Shown here: positions 12,646 through 24,924 of the stretch, one piece after another
Numbering within the stretch: the first letter of the stretch is position 1
Layout: the number at the start of each line of letters is the position of its first letter
Notes under the pieces: generated by a model
Told to the model about the DNA's origin: nothing
Seen by the model: only the letters and a program-made list of their open reading frames with translations
Database searches by the model: none
NCBI GenBank assembly: GCA_009741485.1
Contig: CM019238.1
Location: 8,289,477 to 8,353,476 of the forward strand
DNA from: Malurus cyaneus samueli
Taxonomy: Eukaryota > Chordata > Aves > Passeriformes > Maluridae
DNA: 64,000 bases
Direction: 5' to 3'
Translations under genes and position numbers: made by a program

Positions 12646-13075
12646 GTGATGATACTCATATTGTGCAAAAAAAGTCCTTACACACCTTTGTCTATGAAGC
12701 TACCTTATAATGCTTCCCTAACTGGAACAGGAGCAGTAATTTCACATCTGATGGAAGATCAGAGTGAAAGGTTCATTGCCTTTGCCTCTAAATTCCTTAC
12801 TTTGGCAAAACGGAGCTGTATGGAAATTGAGAAAGGATCTCTGAGCTACCCTTGGCAGTCTAAAACTTTTCAGCAGTGCTCTATAGGTAATGATTTATGC
12901 TGGTTGAAGATCATCAACTCTACTTTCAGCTTTAATCCCACAAAAAGGACTTCCAACTATAACTATTGCAAAGCTTTCAGGATGAGAAGATGGCTCAACT
13001 GAGGTAGGATTGATTTCAAAACTATCAACAGCTTTATGAATGTTTGTCTGGCAAACTTTCCACTGAAAATCTCCA
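12646..13075 (+). mobile_element. Decayed Ty3/gypsy pol RNase H fragment
   Basis: A 118-codon frame (12646-13002) matches the RNase H domain that follows reverse transcriptase in Ty3/gypsy (Metaviridae) pol. Landmarks in order: residues 16-24 LSMKLPYNAS at the first beta strand, 29-35 GAVISHL, 41-49 ERFIAFASK, 60-67 EIEKGSLS and 112-118 RMRRWLN, all correctly spaced for the family. The three catalytic acidic sites look lost: Asp to Asn22, the second Glu of the E-x-E pair to Gly64, and no Asp near residues 88-91. After the stop at 13000-13002 the sequence seems to continue, frameshifted, through a remnant of the linker motif around 13040-13070. Reverse transcriptase, integrase, gag and LTRs were not found. 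It is most likely a fossil fragment. Exaptation is possible because the frame is still open. Confidence 0.8.
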
Positions 13076-13414
13076 TTAAGGGGGGCCTATAGACTGCATG
13101 GCACAAATTTAAGGTCTAAAAAAAATGCATCAAAACACAAAAGTAATCTGAAGATTGAAACTTGTACAACACAAATGTGCAAATGTGTGTATTTACAAAC
13201 TGCTTCATCAGCAACATAACATCCCTCTTCCTACAAATATGTGTCTTATAACTCTTCCCCTCATCTTTGGAAGAATTTTGTGCTTCCTCTGTGATTACAA
13301 CATCATCCTTCCCACAGGGTATCTAGTCATGTACTGCACCCCATAATAACTTTCATCACCCCAGTTTCTCTTGTCTCCTGTTTCTTGGTAAAGGGAAGAA
13401 GTGGCTGGAGTGGC
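13076..13414. other. Noncoding stretch downstream of the Ty3 relic
   Basis: Contains an unrecognised plus-strand frame (13155-13346). A zinc-binding H2C2 or integrase signature, expected downstream of RNase H in Ty3 elements, was looked for and not seen. The sequence may be decayed element or unrelated host DNA. Confidence 0.45.
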
Positions 13415-13551
13415 TTGTGATTGGGTGTTTTTGAATTATTTAATTTTTGGTTCAGGTTATTTCGTAGTGGGGTGGTTAGGTTTTTGTTTTGAGGGGTTTT
13501 TGGTTTTTTTGTGGTATGGTAGTTTGGTAGTTTTGTTTATTAAATTAAAAT
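13415..13551 (+). repeat. G/T-rich, C-depleted strand-asymmetric tract
   Basis: Only two C (13453 and 13463) occur in 137 bases, and 13464-13551 contains no C at all. The sequence is a mixture of G runs and T runs without a fixed repeat period. The 13401-13586 frame is a by-product of this composition (Gly, Val, Phe, Leu and Trp rich). The origin is unknown: a decayed low-complexity repeat, or asymmetric mutation or repair. Confidence 0.75.
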
Positions 13552-14855
13552 CTTTGCATTTTTTACTGACATGTCAGATTGGCTGAATTTGGTGGGTGGA
13601 TATGGAAGTGATTGGAGGATGGAAACAGTTAAATCAGGCATGTTTAAATTCAGAGATGGCATTCTGCAAAGTACCTGAGAAATTACATGATAAGCCTAGT
13701 AAAATTTGATTCCTCTTGTTATTCTTTCATGACAGAATCATCACCTAGAAACCAGATTTGGTATAACCCCTTTTTAAATTTTATTTTATTAAAAAGACTT
13801 GCTGGGTCTCTGTTAAAATCATTTAGGTGTGATTTTTAAAGTTCCAGGTATAGTAAATACTTGAAGACCAGGTTGTCTGTGTCATTCCCCCATCTCAGTG
13901 GCGAGGGATTTTTACAGAAATAGAAGATAGAGCATAATGGTCTCAAGGGTTTTAAAAATGCATCACAGGCCCAGATATTTTCATTTTCACCTGAGTTTTA
14001 CTAGCAGTGTTTTGTTTAGACTATGCTGGGTCATTTGTTAGGTATGTGCATCTCTCTATTTGTGGCACCTAATGCTTTTACTTCATTAGATATTCACTAG
14101 TGCCCAGGACATAGCAGTGCAGGGACTGGAAAGTGTGAAATTCTCATTTCTGAATGTGGATAAATTGCATAAATTTAAAGAGCAGAATGTAATTCTCACC
14201 TTGAGGGCCCTAATTGTTTTTCGAAACAAGTAGAATGTCAGAGCAGCTCCTCACCACCCTGGCACAGAAATTGCTGCGACGATTTATTCACTCTTACAGG
14301 AAAGGAGTTACTCACACTGTAGTGTGGGCAAAGATAACTTATATTGAAACATCAGGTTTCTGTGGGGCAGCTGGAATACAGAACAAGCCATTGCAAATCA
14401 GATCTTGATGATGGCAAGATGAACTCTCTCAAATCCTAATAGATATAAGGATATTAGAAAGAACCAGAGTATCTGGGTGGTTCCATGAGTTTCTTTTTAT
14501 TGTAGGAGGAAAATGAAGAAGTGAGATGCAGCGGAGGTAATTTATGGAAACATTGGGGTGATGGTGTCACAGCTTTATCCTTCGTATTGCTAGGCAGAAG
14601 AGGTGTAGAATGTGACACAGACAAGTAGGATGTTTGCTTGGATATTCTGCTGAAGGGATGCTGATTGAAAACAGAACATCAACACAGCCAGCCAGGGATG
14701 TGTGCTGGTACCCGTGAGCTTTGTGTTTGCTTTCACTGGAAGGTATTCTCTGAGATGTGTTACTTAACACAAAAAAGGGTGTTTCTATCAAACACACTTG
14801 AAAGTTCCAGAGTGTTTGTTTAACACCTGCTGGCCATGCTGAAAGGCACGTTATC
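13552..14855. other. Noncoding stretch, nothing recognised
   Basis: AT-rich sequence. The frames at 14214-14408 (+) and 14567-14797 (-) are unrecognised. No repeat family is identified. Confidence 0.55.
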
Positions 14856-14955
14856 CATCACCACTCACCAGACAGACTGCTTGTGCGCTGCTTTACAGGA
14901 TTCTGGTAGTTAAGGCTGGAGGAGTCCTTAGTGCAGGGTTTCTCAGGGTGCTCAC

Positions 14956-15005
14956 CTCGCGTAGCGGGAGATCCCGTTAATGAGCAGGAGCAGCTGCCTG
15001 GACTC
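14956..15005 (-). other. Exon-like block (weak), minus strand
   Basis: On the minus strand a CACCCTGCAG acceptor-like end precedes 50 nt that are open in one frame (reading ESRQLLLLINGISRYA) and are followed by a GTGAGC donor-like sequence. The block lies in a small CpG-bearing, GC-rich island (about 14925-15120) within AT-rich DNA. The pyrimidine tract is mediocre and I do not recognise the peptide. It could be an orphan or alternative exon, an exon relic, or a GC-rich regulatory element. Confidence 0.25.
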
Positions 15006-15140
15006 CTGCAGGGTGGTCGGGGTGGCTCCTGCAGCTCCAGGCAAGGGCACAGCACCAACGTGGGGGCAGCTTTCCAGCCCACTGCAGTAGGATGTGCTTG
15101 TTCCCATTCAGGGAGAGGGTTATTTCCCCAGCCCATACAC

Positions 15141-18100
15141 TTCTGCAGAAACGTTGATGTAGGATAATTGTGCCTTGATCCTGGTATGGAAAAGGATTAC
15201 AGATTATTATAGAATGTCTCTGTATGCAAATGCATAATTAGGCTTTTTGTGTTACAAAAGAGCAAGTATTGGTATGTGGAAGTGCTAATGTTGTGTGGAG
15301 GGTGCTGGCAATACACAGAGTAGTACAAGTGGCCCCACATCCGTTGAGCAGATATAATCTGAGAGGTGTTCACCAGATAATTCAAAAGCTCAGAAATTCT
15401 GTACAGTTTATGGAGGGGGCAAAAGTACTTTTTGGATCAGTTTGTCTAGCATTTTCTGCTATTACCTTTGAGGCAAAATCTGCTCAGCACTTACTCAATT
15501 GATGTACAAATACTATGTAAAAAGGTCAACTAGGCTCTATAGAAAAAATCCATAAAAATAACAATATAACAATTCATCAATCAGAATCAGATGACAATCT
15601 TGAATTGTGATGAAGTCATGAAGACCCTTTGTTTCCTCACTGACAGTCAATACAAGTGTTTATAATCCAACACATTTGATGGAACTTTTTTTTTTGCCAC
15701 CTTTTGTTAAATCTTCATTTCATAAGTGGCTGTTGACATTTTGGAGTGAATAATAAGAGGAGAACATCAAGCAAACAGTCTAATCAATCTGAAAATACGC
15801 TGAAGTGGGACTGCAGCAACACTTTCTCATCCTGCACCTTCATCAGGTTAACCCTGTTCTAATGCTCTGCAGAAGGCTTCCTAAACACTGCACTTTGTTA
15901 AAACATGAAATACCTTTATGGTAGATTTACCATTATTTATTTACTATCTGACAGATCAATTACTCTTTACTTTTTGAGCAATAACAATATTGTGCTGAAT
16001 TTCTACTTGTTTAGCACAACTTTTTAATGTGATGTAGGTTCACAAGATGGCTCATGTGCCTCGCCAAGTCTTGGGTCATGGGTAGTAAAGAGCCCAGTAC
16101 TGTGGCTATTGATCTCTTCTGTCCCCAAATCCTATATTCAGAAACACACAGAGATTTGTGTGCTTCATTAACATTTGTTTCTTCTTCACCATAATAACGA
16201 GCTGTTTGTATCTTGCTCAGAAATAGACAGAGATTAATTCAATGCTGACTGCAAAATCACCAAGGAAGGAAGCTACTGCACAAGATGATATTCGTAGGTC
16301 ATGTTCCTCCAGTTTCAGTCTGGGATGATTGTTTGTGTAATAAGGCATGATGAAGATTGTGATTATCGTAGAATAAACCCTGGAGTATTTTAAAGGCACA
16401 AAGCATAACTGCCTGTGTTTGATTCCCTAGAAATAGAACTATTTGGTAACATTTGGCATCATCCACTTTCACAGAGGCCTAATTAGTAGCACATACATGT
16501 TTGCTGGTATTTATGTGTATCCAGCCACACAGAAATTTGCAGGCACAAAAAAAGGTACTTTTTTACTGGAAGAAATGCATTAAGAAATTAGAACTGGAAA
16601 AATGCTAAGGACTTCTATGCAGAAGAAGTAAGAATTTCATCTTGCTTGTAGCATCAGTAATAAGATTTTTTTCTGATGGAGGTGTACAGGTATCTTGCAC
16701 TTAAATAAAACGTATCAGCACTGATTCTGAGAGGTTTCTGAACGTGCCAGAGGCAAGGGATTAGAGCAACAACCCAACCCAAGTTGGGCAATTTCTCAGC
16801 AACATACATCTATCAGTTAAAAGTAGACCCCTGAACACCATTGGGACTTTCCACATAGCTGCAGATGCAATGATCTGATCTTTTTTTTTTTTCTTTTCTT
16901 GATATATTCTCTGTTATTCAGCGAATAACTTATTCCAGGGTCTCAGCAGGGTAGATGTAACTGCATATTGCACAGGTTCATTTTTCTGTGTATAGCCAGC
17001 ACTGAACTGAAGTGGCAGCTTTGCTTTTCAATTCCTGTGGTTTCATCAGGCTGAGACACACATGTGCCTTTTGAGCTCTTTCCCACTGCTTCCTCAGTTT
17101 ATTGGGAATTTCAGGAAGAATTGGGCATATTTTGTCTCCCTATTCTTCACATCTGTTCCTTTAAGGGTGTGAGTTCAGTGTATATCTGCAAGGTTACTTT
17201 CATTAGATGGAGTGGGCACCAGGTGCCCTGTGGATCCTTGGAATACAGCACCAAAGCACTGAGGCTCTTTTTAGTGTTGTATAGGAACACTATTGCAGGA
17301 AAAAATGACAAGGATGTGGAATGCAATTGGCAACACTTAATAATGAATGAATTCAATTGTTATCCTATACAACTTTTTTAAATAATATATTTCTGCCCAC
17401 ACACGATTTTTCAACACCTAGAGGTTTCCCCCTCTGCCCTTTGAATTAATTATTAAAAAAATGTTTACTATCACTGACAAAAATGTTTTTGACACGTCCC
17501 TCTGTGAACACAAAACTTTGTGAGCCGCAAAGCTTGATTCTCACCTCAACCATTTACAGCGTTCCAGAAACTTAGAATTGTGCCTGCCATTTTGGTGTAA
17601 TACTTAACGTAACCTCTCCAAGGAAAAGCATAGATTGCTGCAGATCTTTACACTGAAGTTAGCGTGAAAATGAATTCAGGACAGGCATAATGAGTGGAAA
17701 CAGAATGAGATCCAAACTTTGAAACAGAAGTAAGTTGTGTTTGCGACCCTGAGCAATGTTTTGGGCTCCCAATTCTCATGAGGTGACAGACTGCCACAGG
17801 TTGCAAACTCTCCCATTCTTACAGCTAATGTGCCTGTGCAAATTGAGTAGCAACTGTTATTTAGGGTGTAATATTGACTCCTTTGCATGAGCTCCTTGGT
17901 TCTTGTGATTAGTCACAGCAGCCTGCACTGTGTTTTGGAGCACGTTAGTCACGCTGTAGATGTGTCATATCTTGTTATGAAGACAAATGGCTGTTCATGG
18001 AAGAAAGGTCACACCTGGGGAGAAGAGATTCCACGAGGCAACTTGTGCATCACCTCAGTCAACAATGCCAGGTTTGCACGTGTACAAAGGCTAGGAGTGC

Positions 18101-19126
18101 TGGAGATGTTGGATTTCTGCCACTTTGTTTTGTGTTGAGAGATGGGCAAAGTGTATGAAGAGAAAAGCACACAACGTATTTCTTCCTGAAATTATGATGC
18201 TGCCTCTGTAATCCAGGGATTCTTAGGAGTTTAATAATAAAAATAAACTTTAGTCCTGCAGTGTTTCACTCAGTTACCACATTTCTGCATGAATCATCAG
18301 ATATTTATTTTTCGTAACATGGCAAAAACCATACTGGTCTACTTACCAGTTGCAGAACACTTAAAATGGCCTTGAAAAATATGAAGTCTTTCTTCAGGCC
18401 ATCTAGTAAGAATACTGAGGGCCTGAAAGTGTAATTTCTCAATATCTTTTTTCTTCAGATGTTATACTTCTTACTCAGTTAACAGCAGTATGATCTAGGG
18501 TAGAACTAATTATCATATGCAGCACAATTATTTAGGTACTGCTAGTTGTTTTCTGGACAGTTTAAAACAAATGTAAACACAAAAAAAGAGATGCAAATAA
18601 ATTAGCAAGGCAGCTTAACTTTAGTGCCAGCAAAAGCAACTTGATTCACATTGCTCGGTTACAAATGTTTTGAATCTGTTTTCTACCAAACACAGAATTA
18701 ATCTATAGAACTCATTGCCACAAAATAGTGAGCTCTTAATGGAATTCATCGACCAGATATTTATATGGCTATTGAATGTCAGAGGTGTGATGGGCACTGT
18801 GCAAGCGTAGTTCTGACTATTCCAAATCCTCTCAGCCTGCAAATTAAAAAGAAATCTTTCCCAGAAAGTGAGTTATTCCATAATCATCCGTTATAGGATC
18901 TCCTGAATGTCCAGCTGCCTCTGGTTGCTCTGGGAGATGTAGTGTCTTATGACACAGTGCAGGTGTTGAGAAGTTAAGATCAGTCTTATTAGTGATTTAA
19001 TGACAACTGAGCTCTTCATCAGTGCTCAGGCTGGTGCTTGTCTTGGCAGGCACTGAAGTCTGAGCAGGTCCCCAGTCTGTCCTGCTGGCTGAGCTGGTGT
19101 CTGCAAGCTGAGAGGTGCTGAGCAGC
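15141..19126. other. Long noncoding stretch
   Basis: About 4 kb of AT-rich sequence with scattered short frames (for example 17064-17381 +, 17676-17888 -, 17887-18138 +, 18621-18842 -), none with a recognised domain. T-rich runs occur at 15687-15695 and 16880-16891. No transposable element is recognised. Confidence 0.55.
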
Positions 19127-19127
19127 A

Positions 19128-19155
19128 ATATATGGTACCCCTTGGTGCCATATGT
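19128..19155. repeat. Short near-perfect inverted repeat
   Basis: ATATGGTACC (19130-19139) and GGTGCCATAT (19144-19153) face each other across a 4-base CCTT spacer. The transcript could form a stem of 10 to 12 pairs including G-U wobbles. This is too short for a microRNA precursor. It may be chance. Confidence 0.6.
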
Positions 19156-20470
19156 AGAAATGTTTTTACTTTTTCATCATGTGTAGGACTCTTTCCCCAT
19201 CCTGCTCTCTCAACGAGATTCTGCTATTCCCCCCCAGAGCTGTTGATTATTGGGGCTAATACTGGATAAATCTGATGGTGGTGCAGGAGTCTGATTTATA
19301 TGAATGCCATGAGTGTGCTGTTTTGCTGAGTTACTTTCAAAAAGGCAAAATTGTTTCAGATTTTAAAGTGCACCTTTTTTTAAGCTAATAGAGCTGCATT
19401 GGAAGAAGTCTGAAATAGAAATGAACTTAAAAGCAATGTGAAATACCACTCCTTGCAAGGTGAACTGATGGAAGGTGAACCACTGTTTGCATAAGGATAA
19501 ATGCATATATATAAATAAACAGAAGACCTTCAGCCTGTGTCATGTAGCTTCTGAAGATTTAGAATTAAAGGGAAATTTAGCAAATAGATAGATAGTTAAA
19601 TATTCATCTTTAATAAGTAATGCTCTTCAATAATGTGCATTGTTGTACTAATGCATAATAAGGAGTATTAAATGGTAAGGATGGCTTTACTGTCATTTAA
19701 AATTCATTCTGCTGTGGTCAGGGCAACACTCTCAGTAAGAAGCAAGAGACAAAGTTCTATCTTAAACTGACAGTGCTGAATTCCCAGTGACACTGCCATG
19801 ACATTCCTGTGGCAGTGACTGTGCTAAGCCACTGATGTGGAGAACACTTTAAAGGACCTTGTCCTTTCACTGTCTGCAGTCCAAGTTAAGTGGTTAAAGC
19901 CAAGAAAACAGGACTTCTAGCCTTTACATCCCTATTGCAGTGCTGGCCTTTAAAAGCTGAGGGGTTTATGGTGTAAAATTGCAGCTTGGGACATTTGGGG
20001 GATTCTTACCCAGGTTTTACTTTCACAGAAGTTTTATTTTCTTGTAATTACAGTCACCTCTCCAAAGTTTATGTTATAGAGCTGCTGGAAACGAGAGGGG
20101 TGACTTCAAACAAACATCCTTAAAGGCTTATACAAATACACAGAGTCCTTGGGGAGAGGAGAAAACTATTTGTATGGTTTAAATTTGCAATTTCCCCCCC
20201 AAAAATTTGGTCTCAGCTGTTGAAGTAAACTAAGTACATTTCTGGATTCTTCATAACTACCCTTTTCTATAGTGGAACCTCTCATCCCAACACGTGGAAT
20301 TGCTGTTTCTGTACTATTAATGCTCAGATGGAGTAGATGATATTGTAACTGCAATTTAAAATCCTCTGCTTTGCCATCACATGGATTGTTGGTGTAGAAA
20401 GTAAAGCAATGAAGTGAAATACCCAGGGTGATGTGTAAACGGGTCAAACACGTTTTTCAGGCACCTCCGC
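19156..20470. other. Noncoding stretch, nothing recognised
   Basis: AT-rich sequence. The minus-strand frame 20166-20447 (93 codons) is unrecognised. A short GATA repeat (three units) lies near 19584-19595. Confidence 0.5.
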
Positions 20471-20720
20471 CAGGAATCATAAAGTGTGTGGAGCATCCAT
20501 TTAAATTTTTATATTTGGCTGCATCTCATTCAATTAGTCTATCAAATTCCTCATTAAAGTTCTTGAGCATTTAGAACTACATAATTAAAATACCATTACA
20601 CTTGGTGGAGGGGAAAAAATCTTTAAAGTGCTGTGTATCATTAGAAAAAAAAATCCCATCAAGGAGTGATATTGCATTAGTATTCATTACTATTAAAGCA
20701 TGTTAGAAGTGGAAAGAATA
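20471..20720. promoter_or_regulatory. Possible conserved noncoding element
   Basis: AT-rich block with closely spaced homeodomain-type cores (CAATTAG near 20531, TCATTAAA near 20551, TAATTAAAA near 20582) and no repeat character. This kind of sequence is typical of vertebrate developmental enhancers, but such cores are also common by chance in AT-rich DNA. Only cross-species conservation could confirm it. Confidence 0.2.
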
Positions 20721-23700
20721 AAAAGGATTCATTTTATAATGCCAACTCTGGAATGACCTAAGGCTTCAAGTTTATATTGATTCCTTTAGTTTCTGATTTC
20801 TGTGTGATTGCTGTGTACATACAGGAAGAATTGACTGAGGAGAGACATTTCAGCAAGGCTCCAAATATTCAATATCTACCCATACTTCCCTAAATCACCA
20901 GTTTCAGTATGATTCTTTTTTAGAAGACACTTTTAATGAAGTGAGAATCAGTTACAAGATTGATAATGAATGACAGTTTCATGACTAGTACCTTTTTTAC
21001 CTCTTAGTGATTGCAGGGTATGGTATGTAAGAAATAAATAAATAAAAAAGCACGTTCCAGACGAAACAAGCAGAAGCACAGCAACCTCTCAGGGCAATAG
21101 GGGAATTGTCACACAATGAGATACGGTGCTTAACTGGGAATTTAAATAGTACAACTTGAGGTTTTTTTCTCAATAATGTCATAGATTTTTCACTAGAAAT
21201 TTGCTTTTATGGGTGCAGTAGGCAACTAATGGCCTGCCCTGTTTTCATGCTTTAATCCAAAGGGCAGGAGCAGCAAGCCCATGGCACTGGTGGGGATGGC
21301 AGATGATCACAGCCCCTGAGCAGGGTGGAGTCCTGTGTGTCCCACCTGGCACAGCTCGAGCCGTGTCTGCTGCAGACTCTGAGCAAAAGCAATATGCCAC
21401 CTTCATATATAAAACAGGGCACGGCACACTTAAAAAATACTGATTTTCATATTTTCATGGAGAATAACCTCTGGCGAAATTCAATTTGCTCTTCTCTTCA
21501 CTTTTTACTGCCTTTTAAAAATAATTGTATCCCTAGGATTTTCAGTAATTGGTTCTATTGCACTTACAGTTAATTATATATTTTTTGATTAATGTATTCT
21601 ATTATGAAATAATTTGCTTAGAATATCTGATAGTGATTTAATTTCCAGGTTATTGTCCTTCTTAGCAACCTGAGAAATTGGCTTCCAGATAGTGATGTGA
21701 ATGGGTTTTGGTGACAAGCATTATGATCGGAGATAAATCACTGGATTGTAGTTAGTAAGCTTTGTGTTGTCAAACATGTCAAATATTACCTCTTAATTGA
21801 TTTCATTTTTCATTTTAATTAAATTTGGTATTCATGAAAACCACCGGAAGGAGCTGAGTATAGAAGTAAAGCTCTTCTAAAACATGGAAATTGTGTTCAG
21901 CAATACCAAAGACAATTGTTTTATTTCTGTAACAGGGAAGCAAAGATGTGGGGTTCAGTATTTGCACCGCCATTCTTCTATTATTTAATTTTAGATGGAA
22001 TATTATTTTATTTTATAATATAAAAGTTGCTGATTTTTAAGTTTATTTTAGTTTTGCATCATTTGAAGCAATCAAGCAGCTTTAACTTTTAGGCAAATGG
22101 AGGAAAGTGCACTGTCAAAAAAAAAAACATGAAAAATAAAAGCTCCCACATTTGTAACTCACAGTAAATGTTTCTTTTTGGTAGCTCTGTAATTTATGCA
22201 TTTATTTTCTAGGGTGATTGAATTGGATATTTATAGCTAGAGATCAAATGAGATGTCTTACCATTTTGTGAGAAACCTGTCTTTTAATTTAAATTTCTCA
22301 ATACCCAAGCCAAGTGAAAAAGTACTTATATTTGCCTAAAAAAAAAAAACAAGAAAGAGAAGGGGATTAAACAACTGACTCTAATTTGCCACTTAGAATG
22401 TATGTGAATATGGTACCTAAGTGCTGGTGCATCGTGAGGATTACACAGTCCTTGGCTTCCTAAACACGAAGTTTCAAAACATGCCAGGAAGGCTCAGGTA
22501 ATTGAGAAGGTAATTCAAACAACACTACTGTCAGGAGAAAACCAGTTTAATTTTAATGACTTCTCCAGAAGTCTGAACTGTTCCCTTGTTTACACATTTT
22601 TGCCTCTTTACTTCAAGAGTTCAGTCGACAGTAGTTAAAACCCTGCTGGAAATCCTGTCTTCACGTTTTCCTCACTGAGATGATTTTCTGAGAAAACCTT
22701 TTTCCAGGAGTTTTCCTGTCCTTTTTCCCAGCCATTGGTAACTTGGATGATACTAAAAGTCATTGCCTGTGCCAGCTGATCTCGTGACTAAAATTCTCTA
22801 AGTTCTGTGAGATGCTGATTGCAGCTCCTCAGTTGCAGGTTCCGACAGTTAGAACCATGGCAGGTGATAAATCTATCTCCTCCTCTTTTTAGATTGCTCT
22901 GCTGTTATCTGTCTGGTCATTTGCTGATATTACTGATGGTTTTTCATGGGGTTTTCACGCTCATGGCTTTTTTGGGGTTTTTTTTGTTCAGCTAATTTCC
23001 CCCTCTGTATAGGATTTGCTCTTTAGCAAAAAAATAAACTTCAGAAATTCTATGAGTGATGTCGAAATTAGCTCATACTGAGCTAAAACACGAGTTTCTA
23101 GGTAGAAATTTAAAAAACCAAAGCAGCAACCCTATACTGTAGGAGAATATGAATTCTTGTCTGTGCTTTCTGAATATGAAAACTTACTTCTGACTGACCC
23201 AAACTGTAATGTGTGCTTCAGATGGTTTGGTATTTTTAATATATTTACTTTTAGTACTCCCAGACATGATCATTTGATATTTTAAGTTGACTAATGTGGT
23301 GCTGCTGTGTGGTTAAAGAATAGGCAAGGTCCACGTATTGAAGACCAGTCAAAGATAATTGAAACTGCTGGGGGTTACATTTGCCTTTGCATCAAGGTTC
23401 CTTTAAAAACCTCCTTTAAGTAAATCTAATGAACTGGAACAATCCAAGTCTTCATCAATAGCTAATCAAACACACTCCATTTTTTTTTTTAATGGTGAGA
23501 AATCACAGCCCCAGTTGTGGTTGATGGAAGCTGAGGTAGCTCACCACTCATTAAAAATGTGATTTGTGTGGTGTTTTTTAAGGAAGAGGCAGGATCTGGC
23601 AAACACAGCCCAAAAGCCTTTGAGAATAGAGCTGGCCAAAACTATTTCTTTTTCACTCATAAAAGAACATCCCAAAGCTGTAAACTTTAATTAACAATTT

Positions 23701-24924
23701 ATTAAAAACTCTGATGAAACCTAGTGTTTTCCCCCTCAGGGACAGCATCAAATAAACACTAATAATGACCTTAGTATGAAAAGTTTGACATTATATGGAT
23801 TCTCCTAATCACAAGTTAATTTCTTGTATAGATTTATCAACCACAAAAAATATCAAAACTGCTTTTTTTCTATACACACATTCATGCTTGTGTGGGCATA
23901 TAACTATATAAACAGATATGTAAGCATGCACATATAGAAACATTTATGCTTATGCACACATTTAATGTGTACATAAATGTGGGTTTATATGTCCATATAC
24001 TTAGAATTTGTAGATAATAAATAAAAGCTTCTTATGCTAGCAAAGCTTTCACTTCTGTCTTTAAAGAATGATTGTTTTTCTTGGTATCCTGAATAAATAC
24101 CCTGCTATCTTCAAGAGGAAAATATTAATTTAGTGTGTACAACCAGTAACATTAAATGGATCAGTAAATACAAGGCACCAGTTTTATTTTGTCTGTTTTT
24201 TTTCTTTGTGTTTATAATTGAATAGACTCTATAGATAATTGGACTCCTTTATGAATTTTATTAGTTTTTTTTTTTAATCAATTGATGGTTTTAATGTGAG
24301 GCATCCAGAAATCTGAAGCTCCTGGATTTTCTTCATTTTTCCTATCTACGAACACATCTAATTTTAAATTGTAATGCAGTGGAAGCACTTTAATTCTTAT
24401 CATTTCTTCTGCACAATCTCCTGGCAGGCAGCTGTTGAAGGGGTGAGAGGGAGGCAGAGCTGTGTGTGCTGTGTCTCACCAGCCCAAAAAGAGCCCTGAG
24501 TCTGTCCCTCTATGCTGGGGCTGCCTCTCTGCTCCTCAGAGAGTGACAGCAGCCACAATTGCAGCCACTTTTGGGTTCTTTTACTTCAAAGAAACATAGT
24601 AAAGAGGAATATTTTGGTATTTCCATGCTTTGTTTTTTTTTCACGCTCTCAAAACCAAATAAGCAATTAGTATTTTCACATATTTTTGGTGTTGGCCAGC
24701 TGTTCTGTTGGAATATTTGTTTATTGACAGGGAAAAGTTACAGAAAGGACTTGTTCTAGGGGAAATGCAGGGGAGAGTCTGGGTCTCAGAGGGGAGATGT
24801 AGGTTGAAACAAGGTGGAACTATTTAGAAAAATGCAGAGAACACTGCTTCTCTCCTTTCTTCGACACATTGATAAGAGGGACTGTGCAAAGTCTCTCAAT
24901 AGGGTCCTTAAAATAAAGCTCAGT
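20721..24924. other. Long AT-rich noncoding stretch
   Basis: About 4 kb with almost no frames above 60 codons. Within it 21570-21850 has several TAATTA-type cores (TTAATTGA at 21793, TTTAATTAAATT at 21813). The segment 23870-24000 is a degenerate alternating CA/TA-rich run (TATACACACATTC, ATGTGTACAT). A moderately GC-rich patch lies at 24420-24560. No transposable element or RNA gene is recognised. Confidence 0.5.

Noticed and set aside
16880..16952. T-rich tract and TATTCAG followed by a possible 29-nt exon ending CAGCAGG/GTAGAT
   Set aside because: T-rich tracts are common here and nothing else supports it.
20030..20101. Acceptor-like TTACAG with a 46-nt open block
   Set aside because: The donor (GTGACT) is weak, and two frames are open, so no frame stands out.
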